Of a stretch of 64,000 nucleotides of DNA, positions 53,135 to 64,000 are shown piece by piece. The position numbers were made by a program, and so were the translations under genes. Origin of the DNA: Microcebus murinus (taxonomy: Eukaryota; Chordata; Mammalia; Primates; Cheirogaleidae); contig NC_134108.1 in the NCBI RefSeq assembly GCF_040939455.1, positions 51,831,501-51,895,500 on the forward strand. Reading direction: 5' to 3'. A model generated the notes under the pieces. The model was not told the DNA's origin. It worked only from the letters and a program-made list of their open reading frames with translations, and searched no databases. The number at the start of each line of letters is the position of its first letter. Position 1 is the stretch's first letter.

Positions 53135-53732
53135 AGGATCAACTATTTGCCTGAACGGAATCGCCCTTAAACAGGATTTACCAGAGCATGTCACCCTTCT
53201 GCTTCAATCAGGTTTGGTGGAGGCAACCTGACCAGAAACATTGCGCCTGCTGCAAGCCAAACAGGAACAAGATTCCATGTCAGATAAGGCAATTGAGTTG
53301 GTCTTATTTTGCATCACCACTGCTTTCCTCCACTGCCGTCAGTAAACCTCAGCCGTGACATGAAAGACTTTACAGGACCACTGCAAGTCTTCTGTTTTCT
53401 TGTAAAATATAACGAAGCCGAAACCTTTGGCCTAAGAAGATGTGCCACTTGGTTTGTATTTCTGATTAACAAATAAACAGAGGTATTTCCTAAGGTGACC
53501 ATAGTTGAACTTTAGCTTGAGACAGTGGAAACATTGGTTTAATTTTCAAGAGAATTAGACTTAAGAAAGTAAAAGAGAAATTCTGTTATCAATAACTTGC
53601 AGTAATTTTTTTGTAAACGATTGAATTACAGTAAACCCATCTTTCCTTAATGAAAATTTCCTATGTTTACAGTCTGTCTATTGGTATGCAAACAATCTTG
53701 TAACTTTGATAATGAACTGTGAGAGATTTTTA

Positions 53733-53738
53733 AATAAA
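53733..53738 (+). terminator. ATG5: Proximal poly(A) signal AATAAA of ATG5
   Basis: The hexamer in TTTTTAAATAAAGCC is followed 15-25 bp later by GTTTTGTC, a plausible downstream U/GU element. Use here would give a 3' UTR of about 0.6 kb. A weaker candidate, AATAAA at 53472-53477, lies 340 bp after the stop codon. Confidence 0.55.
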
Positions 53739-55206
53739 GCCTCTAAATATGTTTTGTCATTTAATAACATACAGTTTTGTCACTTTTCAAGTACATTCTG
53801 CCTCATATACAGTAGATCACTTTTTACTGTGTGCTGCCATTTTGATTGGTCGTCATTGGCATGGGGTGGATATGGGGCATAGGATTATATGTCTCAGGAG
53901 CTGTCATAGAATTTCTCGCTGCCAACTTTAAAATCTGTGTTCTTTACACACTAAAGGTATAAATAATGTAACTGTTTATCTTTGCTGTTTATCATCATAA
54001 ACCTGTCAAATCATAGTATGCTAAGCACCTGTATAAGATAATTCTGCATTTTTGGAAAATCCCATTCCTTTCCAAGCTAGTGTTTTTCATTGGCTCCAGG
54101 TCTAATTTTTCACTGTGGTTCCCTGGCAGCCAGTCTTTGAAGTCTGAAGATTACCTATCTTCTAACTGCAGTAGCTTTTCCTTAATTTTACCAAAAATGT
54201 CCAGAGGTTACTGGAGTTCTTACTCAATATAAGGAAGATTTGCTGCACTTTATTACCAAGCTGCTGGGATTTTACCAGTTGAACATATTTGTGCATTACA
54301 GTTGGCTTCTTATGAGCTAGCTTGCTGTCCATATTGAATGTTGACCCATTTGAGTATGCTGAGAGACTTATAGTATCATACGATAATGGTTTTAGATTCC
54401 ATAACAAAAATGAATGTTTTTCTTAAAAAATTATACAAATGTTAAAGTGAGATTCTCCTCATGCTCATTGCTTCCTTTTCTTTTTCCTGTTGGGATTTTC
54501 ACTGGATAATGATAAATTTATTCACAGAATGAGATGAAGTTGGTCAAAGATCCAGTATTCTGGAATGGCAATTATAAGGCTCAATCAAGATGAATAACAT
54601 AGGGTACCAATCACAGAAAAATAGAAGCAAGTAGAAAATAATTGGCCAATGTAAATAAAATGAAAAGTGCCATCTTAGTAAAGGCAGGAAAAAAATAGTG
54701 ATATTTGAGTTACGTAAGGATAAAAAATCCACTGACTTGTATTTTTGCAAAAAGAGTTTGGTCTAAATATGATTGTTCACATTAAAAGTGTTTATTCATC
54801 TGTTCGGTTTGGGGATTTTCCCCCTTGATGTTTTGACAGACTGAAGTGAGCTTCAGTGAGCAAAAGGATCAGAATGCCAGGGAGTGCTGAACTGTGATGC
54901 AGAAAGTGCGGTAAGGAAGGTGAACCAGGGTAGTTTTCCACAGACGAGACCAGCGTAAGGTCTTTGCAGTGGGCTCAAGTGAACTACTGATCTTCACAGG
55001 TTTGAAAGTAAATTTAATCAAGCCATTGCCCACTTTTACTCATTAATTATTATACCAGCATCATAATTTTATTGCTCTAAACCCAGGTAAGTCAAGCCTA
55101 CAATACACCAGAAGAAGAATAAAACCAGACATTAGTGCTGGCTTAAATATCTATTTTTGTTTCTTTTTATTTGAATATTTAAATTTATTGCTTTATTAAA
55201 AAGTTA

Positions 55207-55212
55207 AATAAA
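55207..55212 (+). terminator. ATG5: Distal poly(A) signal AATAAA of ATG5
   Basis: The hexamer is followed at once by a GT/T-rich run (TGTTGTGTCTGTC), the usual downstream element. After it, sequence character returns to ordinary intergenic DNA. Cleavage would fall near 55225-55235. Confidence 0.55.
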
Positions 55213-57110
55213 TGTTGTGTCTGTCTTTATTTCTGAAAGTTAGGAATGAAATTCATGTAAATTACCTATTGGTGAAATCATAAAAATTTCCTTCATCGTG
55301 AACCTGTTTTAAAACTTTCTCAGAGAAATAAGAAGAATGAGGGTTAAAGAAGAACGTATGAAAGAAAACTGAAGAGGGCCACAAATCTCAATATTGTCAT
55401 TTAACTTATCCTTGGTAAATAGTGACCCTCTAGGAAAATAAAAATGTTTTTAAATTATTGGCATTATAAACTAGGAAGGAGTAAACTCAGGCCAGTTAAA
55501 GTAAATCATTGTTTGTCTTTCATAATTTTGATTTTCATTTGGTTGACCTAAGTTTGACCATGGATAGAGTTGAATTGATAAGCACCATGATTTTCTTATC
55601 TAAGTGCCCAAAGTAACCTATTCATAATCCAACAAAGTTGACCTATCAGTCTTTATAGTATGCTTATGTATAGATGATATTCCAATCTGAGTGTGAGGTG
55701 AATCCGTTTTGTGAACTAGTCTTGTTATGTTTGTCCCATTCACTGGAAACTAGACAGGAGTTGATCATTTTCTAAGAAAACATTTTATAAGATTTGACAT
55801 TGATTGAGTGACTATAGCTTTTAATGGTTATCTTTATAGGATGTATTTTTTAATAGACTATTTGAGGCAACTTTTTGTCCAGTTTTCAGAAATTTGGTTT
55901 ATGTGGGTCATGCCAGAGAATGACAGAATCACTGTTTGTTTATCATACTATTGATATTTAGGTCTAAATTGAGTTTCCTGTTGCATGTGCCAATGAAGTA
56001 TGATATGAAAACCAAGTATGATACTCAGGAATGTTTGGAGCCATTCATTGTCATCACTGGGATGGAGTCAATCAAAATACCTACTTGTGTTTTCTGAGTT
56101 ATATCATCCTCTTAAATGTTTTCTAAATATATTTGTTGCCTGCTCTGCAAGTATTAAAAATTACAGGGGTAGTAGGGAAAAGGTGGTAGGGAAGGAGAGG
56201 CATGCCTCTTTTCAGATCATTTGAGAATAAATGACACTAATTATAAAAATTTATTATGTAGTTTCATTTGACCAAAAGGATCTTTTAAATTCTCTCAAAC
56301 GTGAATTATAAATTTGATTCTCCACACTTATTAGCAAATGCGTTACTACTATGGAATCTGGTAGGTACAATATAGAAACCAATAGAGTAAAAGACCCAGT
56401 TTTTAAATCCTTTAGGTAGTTCATTTAGTATTTAGGTTTTTAAACACATCATTTTTGTTAACTGTTTTAATGTGTTAGTATGATGAACAGAGATAAAGAC
56501 GAATCTGATGACAAATTGAGGGATATCAGTGTGCTTTGACATGTCAATTGATTCCTTTGAAAGTGACTAGTTTGGCTTTCTCTCTAGCTTCCCCACCTCC
56601 AAAGATAAATAAAGTACAACCAGGCTTTTTCCTTTGTTTTCCCCAGTTCTTAGTGGAGTGTCTAGTACATATTTAGTGCTTAGCAAATGTATATAAAATT
56701 AAAAAATTAAGGATTGCTTAATGACATCTTAAAATCAATGTTATATTTTTCTGGTGAAAACACCAGCTATAAAAGTAGGAAGAACCTTATCATTTAGAAA
56801 TCAGTATACAAAGTGCAGTTGGTTTGGGTTGGCATTAGTAATGAAGACTTGCTTACTCAAATCGGCCACTTTCAGTAGGAACCAGTGTGGACCAGATCCT
56901 TGCGTCAGTTCACATTCATTTTAGTTGTAGTGTAGACCACAGCACATATCTGGTGTTTCAACATCATTCTAATTTAAGTAGCCCCCAAAGCTGGAGCTAT
57001 TCTCACTGAGCATCTGGAGGTATTTATTAATTCTGACCTTTCATAAATGAGTAGTTTGTGTCTTGCTTCTGCTTCTAAGACTACTTCTGAAAAATGAGAA
57101 CTGTTTAATC

Positions 57111-57197
57111 CAGCATTTCCCAAACTTTCTTGACTATAGAATCATTTTTCTCCTAGTATCTCAACATCCTATTGAACTCTTGCTTGGGAAATGCTAC
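57111..57197. mobile_element. Very short hAT-like inverted-repeat element
   Basis: It starts CAGCATTTCCCAAACTTTC and ends CTTGCTTGGGAAATGCTAC, an inverted pair. Flanks GTTTAATC (57103-57110) and ATTAAATC (57198-57205) agree at 6 of 8 positions. Confidence 0.6.
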
Positions 57198-57374
57198 ATT
57201 AAATCAGCAGATCCTAATGGCCTAGAGTTTATAGCATAAATCTTATTCTTCCCTTTCTGACAACCCTGGCCATGTTGAAGAAGTTTGCAAGCTTCTGACT
57301 CATCTCCAGACAAAATAGGTCTAGTCTGTTCATTCCTTCCTCCAGATGTGTCCCATTTTGTCAGTGTCACTCTT

Positions 57375-57460
57375 GAAATTCATTCACCAAATGTATACTG
57401 AGTATGTAATACATGCCAAGTAATGTGCTACGTGCAGGGAATGCAGTGGTTTAGATTTTT
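57375..57460 (+). mobile_element. L2-like fragment
   Basis: TTCATTCACCAAATGTATACTGAG followed by a CATGCCAAGTAATGTGCTA phrase is the common L2-type end pattern. A comparable piece is at 50610-50690. Confidence 0.4.
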
Positions 57461-59151
57461 GTAATGCCAATATTGGGTGCACAGTCTGGCTGCTCAGCAG
57501 TGCCGTAATCTGATGGACCACATCCAGAGTAAGATTTAGTGAGAGGGCTGGGAACTAACCACAAGTTCTCTTCACAGAACATCCGTACAAATATAAAAAC
57601 TATGCCAAGTGGCCAATGGATTGAAGAAAGCCCCTTTTCAATCGTTAGGTATGACAGTAGGAGTTAAAGGTGTATATTTGCTCTCAGGGAGTCACCTTAA
57701 AGCTAGCCAAGAGAGCCATGGAGCTGAAATATGACATACTTTGAAAATTTTATCACCAAAAGCCCTAAATAGAGTGCAGCTAAGGTCAAGCAGAGAGGGT
57801 CTGACTTCACAGGTAGGTGGTTTTCTGTGGCACTGGCACATGCAGCAGGTATTTATGATCTCTGGCTAGATACTGTACTTGTTTAGATGTGATAACTTTG
57901 TCTTTTAGTGTTGTCTAGTGAGTATTTTCCAAATAAGTTATGTTGCTAAAAGTTTACATCCATAAGTTGTGATTTGATATTCTTATTACTTAAAACTTGG
58001 GTTTTAGCTTTGTTTTACAAAGATGATAACTAATTGAACTGGATTTGAACTCTATGATTTTGTACAAGCCTAGGGAAAATTTTTATCCCCTCAACGCCAG
58101 TCTTTTTCTGGGTATGCCATCTCAACCACATCTCCCTGAAGAGTTTGGTCATTCTCAGAGCCTATGTTTCTGTAGCTCCTTCTGTCGTTGTTTTGAAATT
58201 TATTATCATGTAATATGAAATGTCAGCTTATCTTGATGTCTCTGATGTATTGATGTTGATATTCAAGTGTGACAGAGAAAGTTATTGATGTTTGAAGTAT
58301 CATTATGTCCCAGAGCCAACATTAAAAGGTGAAAGAGCAAATCAGGTAAAAGCTAAATAATTGTTGGACTGGGTAGTGCATGAGACATTGGAGTAAAAAG
58401 AATAGAAACGCCAGATGGGTTTGATTAGCAATAGTCCATCTTAGATGTATGGTGGACATCTTTCATTCTAGGCAGAACGAAACCCACACATTAGTCTTAA
58501 TGGAGAACATTTTAGAACATCTCAATAATTGCAAGTGCTGTATTAAATTTTCCTAGATTTTAACAGAATCCCACATGATCCATTTGTTCTTTCAAACATT
58601 AATTGAGCAAATAAGGTAGTGGATGTTCTAGAAGGAACAAGACAGTCACTGACCTTAAGGAACCTCTATAAGAGGAGAGAAGACACAAATAACTATACAA
58701 CCTAAAACTTGGAAATTGCAGTGAGAAAGGTACAAATAAAGCACTGTGAGGAAATAGAGCCCAGAGGACAATTTACTTTGAACTAACTTAGATGATACCT
58801 TGCTTGGCCTCTCAGCAGCATTTGACAGTTGGTCACACCTTGTTTCATTCTTGAAACACTTTCTTCACTGGACACCACACCCTCCTGATTTTCCTCCTGC
58901 CTCAGCACCTTTCTCAGTTTCCTGTGATTCTTTTCTGCTTTACTCCTAAATGTTGAAATGTCCCAGGGCTCAGTCTGCTTCTCTTTCTCTTGCTGCATTC
59001 AGTACATGAATTCCATGGCTTTTAACATCCTTCATGTGTTCTCTCCAATATTAACCTCTCCCCTGAGCTGCAAACTTAATACTCAGCCACCTACCTGACA
59101 TTCATTTCAAATGTGTTATAGTTCAGATTTTTTTTGTCAAAGCAGAACTCT

Positions 59152-59264
<113 letters not shown>

Positions 59265-59449
59265 GTACCTCTCCCATTCCATCCCATCTTAAGAAATGCT
59301 ACCCAGTCCCAAAACCTAGCATTTTCCTCTTTAATTCTTCTCTTCTCACCCACACCATATCCATTAGCGAGTCCTAATGAATCTGCCTTAAAATATACCC
59401 TGAATATCCCTACTTGTTACCATCTTCGCTGCTACCACATTTAAGTCTA

Positions 59450-59975
59450 GGCAGCCAACCATCATCTCTCACCTGGACTACTACAGTAGCCTCTTACCTG
59501 GTCTTCCTGCTTCCATTTTCATTCCCCTTCAGTCTTCAAATTATAGTGTGTTCTAAAATAAATGTCATGGCAGTTCCTTGATCAAAACATTTCAGTGTCT
59601 TTCCATCCCACCCAAGAAGGATTTGAACTCCTCACCAAGTTCTGCTTCATCTAGTCTCTGTGTCTGCTACTTTGTTATATCTAGACAGGCCTCCTTGCCT
59701 GTCTTGTCCCTTCAATATGTCAGATCATTCTCCCTCCAGGGACCTTGGTTTTGAGACCATTTCTCCCTGGGACTTTGCCTGGCTTGTTTTCTTACTCCAG
59801 GTATCTGCTGACATGCCCCCCTGTCACGGAGGCCTTTCCTGACCACATGATCTGAAGTCATACCCCAGTCCTACTACTCTCAGCCCATCTCTATCACCCT
59901 CTATTCCCTTCATCGCATTCTAGCTCCTCTTCATAGCACATCTCACTTTTTTAAATTATATAACTTGTTTAGGGC
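59450..59975 (+). mobile_element. L2 LINE 3' part, sense
   Basis: GACTACTACAGTAGCCTCTTA, GGGACTTTGCCTGGCTTG, TATCTGCTGACATG and GAGGCCTTTCCTGACCAC are ordered L2 phrases. It continues at 60240-60345 after an MIR. Confidence 0.75.
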
Positions 59976-59979
59976 TATA

Positions 59980-60225
59980 TAGCTAACAGTTATTGAATGT
60001 TTACAATGTCCCAGGCACTGTTCTAAGTGCTCTTCAAGTATTAACTCATTTAACTTCAGAACTATAGGAGATAGTTCTAATATTGACCCCATGGAGAAAC
60101 TAAGAAACCAGACAATTAAGTAACTTTCCCAGCTTCATGAGGTAAGTGATAGAGCTAGGATTTAAACCCTGGCAAAGTGAGCCCAGAGTCCACACTCTTA
60201 ACTTCCTGCAGTTGTCTTGGCTTAC
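59980..60225. mobile_element. MIR SINE within L2
   Basis: TGTCCCAGGCACTGTTCTAA, TATTAACTCATTTAACTTC, AAGTAACTTTCCCAGC and AGAGCTAGGATTTAAACCC are clear MIR phrases. Confidence 0.8.
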
Positions 60226-60239
60226 TTTTGGTCTCACAA

Positions 60240-60345
60240 CAGACTATAAAGTACATGAGGTCAGGGACATTCTTCTCTTTATCCCTATACCTTTGACCAT
60301 GCCTGGCACAGCACAAGGGCTTATTAAATATTTGTTGAAAAATAA
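60240..60345 (+). mobile_element. L2 3' terminus
   Basis: TACATGAGGTCAGGGACATT, CCATGCCTGGCACAGCAC and TATTAAATATTTGTTGAA form the usual L2 end, continuing the L2 at 59450-59975. Confidence 0.75.
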
Positions 60346-60749
60346 GTTTCCATAACTTCTGAGTAGGTTAGGAAAAGCTTCATTGAAGAAATGGGCTTTG
60401 AGCTGGAGCTGGAGGAAAGGGTGAAATGGAGGAAAGAGGGAAGGAAAGTGAATGATGGTGAGTTATATAGAGAGCCACGTGAACCCAAGCTCAGAGGGAA
60501 GGTTGTCCAATTGGACTGGCACCTGAGTCACTTGCAGGAGAGGGAAAAGATGACACAAGAGAGGTATATTCTAACAAGATTAATGAAAGCCTTGAGTGTC
60601 AGGCTAAGGAGATTTTATTTGATGTGCAAAAAAAGCCACTGAATATTTTTAGTAGTTAGATCATAGGTTCAGAGCAACCTTTTAAGATGCTGACTCTGGT
60701 GGCAGTGTGGAGGGAGGAGGGAAAGCTACTGTAATTGGCTGAGCCAGTG

Positions 60750-60785
60750 GTTTTCCAACCTTTTTTTTTTTTTTTTTTTTTTTTT
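60750..60785. repeat. Poly(T) run after a GCCAGTGGTTTTCCAACC segment
   Basis: There are about 25 T, then GCTGCAGCAGCAGCAGAA. The preceding AGTGGTTTTCCAACC resembles a hAT end, but no partner end was found. Confidence 0.6.
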
Positions 60786-61234
60786 GCTGCAGCAGCAGCA
60801 GAATGCATGTTTCAATAAAAGCTTTCTCAAATGTCCAGTAAAACAAGTCAAAGAGGAGCTTCTCTGGTTGAAGTAGAGTGACCAGCTCACAAGCTGACCT
60901 GCCTTCCGTCTTCGTTGCTAGACCCGCTGGTCAGGCTCTTGTCAGGATCTCTGTGCTCCTCACACAACTGGTTGAACCCCTCTAGCCTGTTGGTAATAAA
61001 GTCTGGTGAATTTCAAACCTAAAGCAATACAGTGTTGAGAGTGGAAAGGGACATTGAAGAGAAAATAGAGGAAGAATCCAATGAATAATATCAGAGACCT
61101 GGGAGAAAGAAGTCAAAGGTAATGAGAAATCTATGAAATTGGGAGATTAGTTACCCAAATGAGAATTTTGTTGGAAAAAACAGATGTGTTTAGTTTTGAA
61201 CCAGGATTAAGTACTCAACCTTGAGGTGTTAAGA

Positions 61235-61410
61235 CAGACATTGGTTCTCAATGGTGCCTGCAAATCCCGATCACCTGTGGAGCTCCTTTTACAACATGTT
61301 CCTGTACCCTGCCCCAGTTGGCTCAGTTGGTTTGGGCAGGTGTCAAGGTTTAACACTCCACAAATGATTCCAATTTGCACTACTAAAAGGTCCTCAGTAT
61401 AGGACCGTCA
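61235..61410. mobile_element. hAT-like (MER-type) fragment
   Basis: TTGGTTCTCAATGGTGCCTG, CCGATCACCTGTGGAGCTCC and AAATGATTCCAATTTGCAC resemble small hAT elements. A part recurs at 62980-63055. Confidence 0.45.
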
Positions 61411-61539
61411 GTGAGCATTATAAATGTGAGGCTGCAGCTTGTGAGAAATCCGTGCTGGAAATAGGGTGGCAGTCACAGTCCAACCCACCTGTGAGTGTGG
61501 GTTGGAACCAAGAGTTTGGCATGGAATTGAATCAATCAC

Positions 61540-62430
61540 ACAGCTTTCACATCTACCCAGTTCTCTCCATCCTCTCTCTTTCAGGTCACTGACATCTCTT
61601 GCCTGTTACAGCAGCCTCAGAACTGGAGTCCCTTTGTCGTCCACTCTTGCCCCTTCAATTCCTTTCTCCATCTGGCAGCCAGAAAGATCATTTAAAATTT
61701 CAGGTTACATTCACTTTCTTCTCTGCTTAAAATCTTTAAATGGTTTCCTCTTGCCTTTAGGATAAAACCCCAAATCCTTACCATGATAAAAACTTTGCAA
61801 GATCTGCCTTCTCCCCACTAGATTTTTTCCTTCCAATTCTCCTCCTGTTCTTCAGATCCAGCATACTATACATCTTTCAGGTTCTCAAGCGCATGAAGCA
61901 TTCTCTTACTACAAACTCTTGCCTCTACTATTTTTTCTCTCCTGAATGCCTCCCCCCTCCCACCATCTCCTTTAGCTTGCTAATTGCTATTCAGCCTTTC
62001 TCTCAATTCCTCAGGACTTTCAAACTGACCAACACCTTCCTGATATAGCTGCCAGATGTCACAGATAAAAATACGAAAAACCCAATTATAGTTGACTTTC
62101 AGATAAACAAGATATAATTTTTTAGTATGAGTATATCCTATGCAATATTTGGGACATACTCATACTGAAAAGAATTTTAGTATGAGTTGTTTATCTGAAA
62201 TGCAACTTTAACTGGGTATTGTGTATTTTATCTGGAAACCTTACTTTCTGAACTGGATTTGATGATATCCTTCCCTAGCTTGTTCCCGTTTGTATTAGGT
62301 GCTCTGTATCTGTGTTTCCTGGTGGGCTGTAAGTTCTATGAGGACAGGGATTGGGTCTATTTTGTTCACCAATGCCTAACGTGTGCAATGGTATAGCATA
62401 AGCCCTCGATAAATATTTATTAAGTGAATG
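61540..62430 (+). mobile_element. L2 LINE 3' part, sense, split by a palindromic element
   Basis: CAGCCAGAAAGATCATTTAA, TTTAGGATAAAACCCCAAAT, TTTGCAAGATCTGCC and, after the insertion, CTATGAGGACAGGGATTGG, CCCTCGATAAATATTTATTA and AGTGAATGAA are L2 phrases in sense order. Minus-strand open frames here are shadows. Confidence 0.75.
62050..62247. mobile_element. Palindromic MITE (MER53-like)
   Basis: The left half (GACTTTCAGATAAACA.. TAGTATGAGTATATCC) is repeated in inverted form on the right (GGGACATACTCATACT.. TGTTTATCTGAAATGCA), with arms of about 80-90 bp. Ends are CAGATGTCACAG.. and ..TCTGGAAACCTTAC. It is inserted in the L2. Confidence 0.7.
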
Positions 62431-62979
62431 AAAACAGTATGAAAGTGTTGGCATTCTAGAAAGAAGCCAGGGCTGAAGATACTCTGTGGAAAGTTTTCTG
62501 CGTGGAGGTGACCTTTAAAGTGGAAGGGTGGAGGGCTCATAGTAAAGGTGTAGAGCAGAAAGAGAAGTCCCTTCGGGCTAAATGGGGGGACTACCCATGC
62601 TTGGATGGCAGGAAGAAGAAGAAGGGCACATGCTGGAGACAAGAATGCTAAAGAAAGAATTCACAGACTACACAGGGATCTAGGGAAATAAAGAGACCAG
62701 GCTTTTGGGTTTGGTAGTTAAGTACTGGGGACCTTCGAGAGAGCTGTTTTGAGTCTGATAGCTATCAGGTTCCTGATGATTCTTGAGAAATTTAGTCATA
62801 AAAAAAAAAAAAAAAAAAGATCGTAGCCAAGCTGTTAGCCTGGTGGAGAGAAATGTGTGTACACGTTTGATATGTAAGGGAGACCTACCTCAGTGTGTGG
62901 GTGGAAGGAAAGGGACCCGTGAAAAGAGAGGATGCTTACCCTGGGGAAACGGGTAATAGAGGGTCTGGGAAGAATGGAT

Positions 62980-63055
62980 AACGGCACCTCCAAGTCCCGA
63001 TCACCTGTGGAGCTGCTTTTACAACGACATGTTCTATACTACACTGCCCTGCTCT
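62980..63055. mobile_element. Fragment related to 61235-61410
   Basis: It shares CCCGATCACCTGTGGAGCT, TTTTACAAC and ATGTTC with the earlier segment, with a few differences. Confidence 0.45.
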
Positions 63056-63220
63056 TTAAGAAAAGAAGGAGGATGTGAACAATGATTATTACCGTCATTT
63101 CTGATAAGCATGACTCTGGTAGGTCTCAAAAAAAAGTCACGTTGTCCTTATTACTGAAGATTATACAGTGTTCACTAAAGAGTATAACCTGAATATAAAC
63201 ATAGTTAATGATTTCTTAGC

Positions 63221-63356
63221 CTAGAGATTCTCAAACTTTAGGAGGCATGCGACTCTCCACTTGGGGCCCTTGTTTAAATGCAGATTTGATTGAGTAGGGG
63301 GGCAAGGGCTGAGATTCTGCATTTCTAACAAACACCCAGGTGATATTGTTGCTGCT
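63221..63356 (+). mobile_element. MER5-like hAT fragment, cut by the next element
   Basis: AGAGATTCTCAAACTTTAGG, CTGAGATTCTGCATTTCTAA and CAAACACCCAGGTGATATTG are MER5-like. The right end is replaced by the hAT copy that starts at 63359. Confidence 0.7.
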
Positions 63357-63358
63357 GT

Positions 63359-63556
63359 CAGGCATCCTCAAACTGGCCTACAGGCCACATGCGGGTGTTT
63401 TTGCCCATTTGTTTTTTTACTTCAAAATAAGATATGTTCAGTGTGCATAGGAATTTGTTCATAGTTTTTTTGTTTTTTTTTTAACTATAGTCTGGCCCTC
63501 CAACGGTCTGAGGAACAATGAACTGGCCCCCTGTTTAAAAAGTTTGAGGACCCCTG
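63359..63556. mobile_element. hAT (Charlie/OposCharlie-like) miniature element, copy 2
   Basis: It has the same ends as copy 1 at 229-421 (CAGGCATCCTCAAACT.. and ..GTTTGAGGACCCCTG) and the same interior in the same orientation, roughly 90% or more alike by eye. It sits in an MER5-like element. No clean 8-bp duplication was seen. Confidence 0.88.
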
Positions 63557-63764
63557 TTTAGATCTTCCATCCTTGCTTCCATGAAGCTTTTTTCCCTCCT
63601 TTGTTTAAATAACAGCTGACTGTAAATGTTTTACATTTGGCTCAACCTTGTAGTGAAATCTATGAGAAAAATTGAACATCCTTTCTCCTAAAGTTAGCTG
63701 CAATGTGATTGAAATGCGTCTCACAAATGCATTCTAGTTTTAAATAACTCGAAATGTTTATGTG

Positions 63765-63901
63765 AGCCAGGTGTGGTGGCATGTCCCTATAATCCCAGCT
63801 ACTCAGGAAGCTGAGGTGGAAGGATCGGTTGAGCCCAGAAGTTTGAGGCCAACCTGGGCAACATAGACTCCATCTCCAAAGGAAAAATAAAATAAATTTT
63901 A
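63765..63901 (+). mobile_element. FLAM-like Alu monomer, + strand
   Basis: AGCCAGGTGTGGTGGCATG starts a single arm that ends GGGCAACATAGACTCCATCT and an A-rich tail. AAATGTTTATGTG (63752-63764) and AAATGCTTATGTG (63902-63914) flank it with one mismatch. Confidence 0.88.
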
Positions 63902-64000
63902 AAATGCTTATGTGCATCTCAAGCATTAATTCCCTCAGTACTAAGCAAGGAGTTATCTTTGGAATTTGATGTATTGCTTTGGAATGTGAGAAAATAGAAA

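Larger units (their letters stand above)
53135..55235 (+). other. ATG5: ATG5 3' UTR (approximate end)
   Basis: Sequence after the TGA is free of recognisable interspersed repeats for about 2 kb, unlike the flanks, which fits a transcribed and conserved untranslated region. Human ATG5 has a 3' UTR of about this length (from memory). Three AATAAA hexamers occur, at 53472, 53733 and 55207. The last is followed by a GT- and T-rich stretch and is my choice for the distal end. Small open frames here (for example 53749-53931 + and 54162-54407 -) have no recognisable homology and are treated as noise. Confidence 0.7.

Overview
This is a mammalian nuclear window, AT-rich and repeat-dense, and almost certainly from a strepsirrhine primate (a lemur is most likely). 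Most of the Alu copies share a middle segment with a TTGGCCAA..ATTTCTTTCTATTTATAG block next to a short (TA)n run, which I associate with lemur Alu families rather than with human AluS/Y. There is also an L1 3' end and a young hAT miniature element that I do not associate with the human genome. The species call is inference from repeats.

The only protein-coding gene I can support is ATG5 (autophagy, acceptor of the ATG12 conjugate), on the + strand and seen through its last two coding exons. Exon 7 is 35471-35588 and encodes residues 192-230. The last exon codes from 52998 to the TGA at 53132-53134 and encodes residues 231-275. Together the two exons make the C-terminal ubiquitin-like domain (UblB). 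Bases 1-35470 are part of the upstream intron, 35589-52997 is the last intron (17,409 bp), and a roughly 2 kb 3' UTR with alternative poly(A) signals runs to about 55.2 kb. The remaining sequence looks intergenic; in human the next gene on that side is PRDM1, and none of it is visible here.

Layout. 1-3.8 kb: old antisense L1 carrying a nested hAT element and a nested LTR. 3.8-6.8 kb: MIR, Alu and sense L1M. 6.8-11.6 kb: antisense L1M/HAL1-like block with three Alus. 12.7-14.5 kb: a 5'-truncated L1 with a 15-bp target duplication. 18.2-19.9 kb: a full-length dead mariner and a Tigger-type element. 20.8-35 kb: Alus, a fossil 7SL-like monomer, antisense L1M, an MER5-like element, a near-identical 132-bp local duplication and a MaLR-type LTR. 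35.5 kb: ATG5 exon 7. 36-52 kb: a second Tigger, L1M, MST-like and MaLR LTRs, a long CT microsatellite, an unexplained GC-rich block at about 39.85-40.26 kb, and more Alus. 53-55 kb: ATG5 last exon and 3' UTR. 57-64 kb: L2, MIR, small hAT elements, a palindromic MITE and a second copy of the hAT element found at the left end.

I found no CRISPR array, operon, tRNA, rRNA or intact retroelement gene. Most short open frames are chance frames or retroelement remnants. The features that stand out are the 132-bp duplication, the complete but inactivated mariner, the two young hAT copies and the GC-rich minus-strand block.
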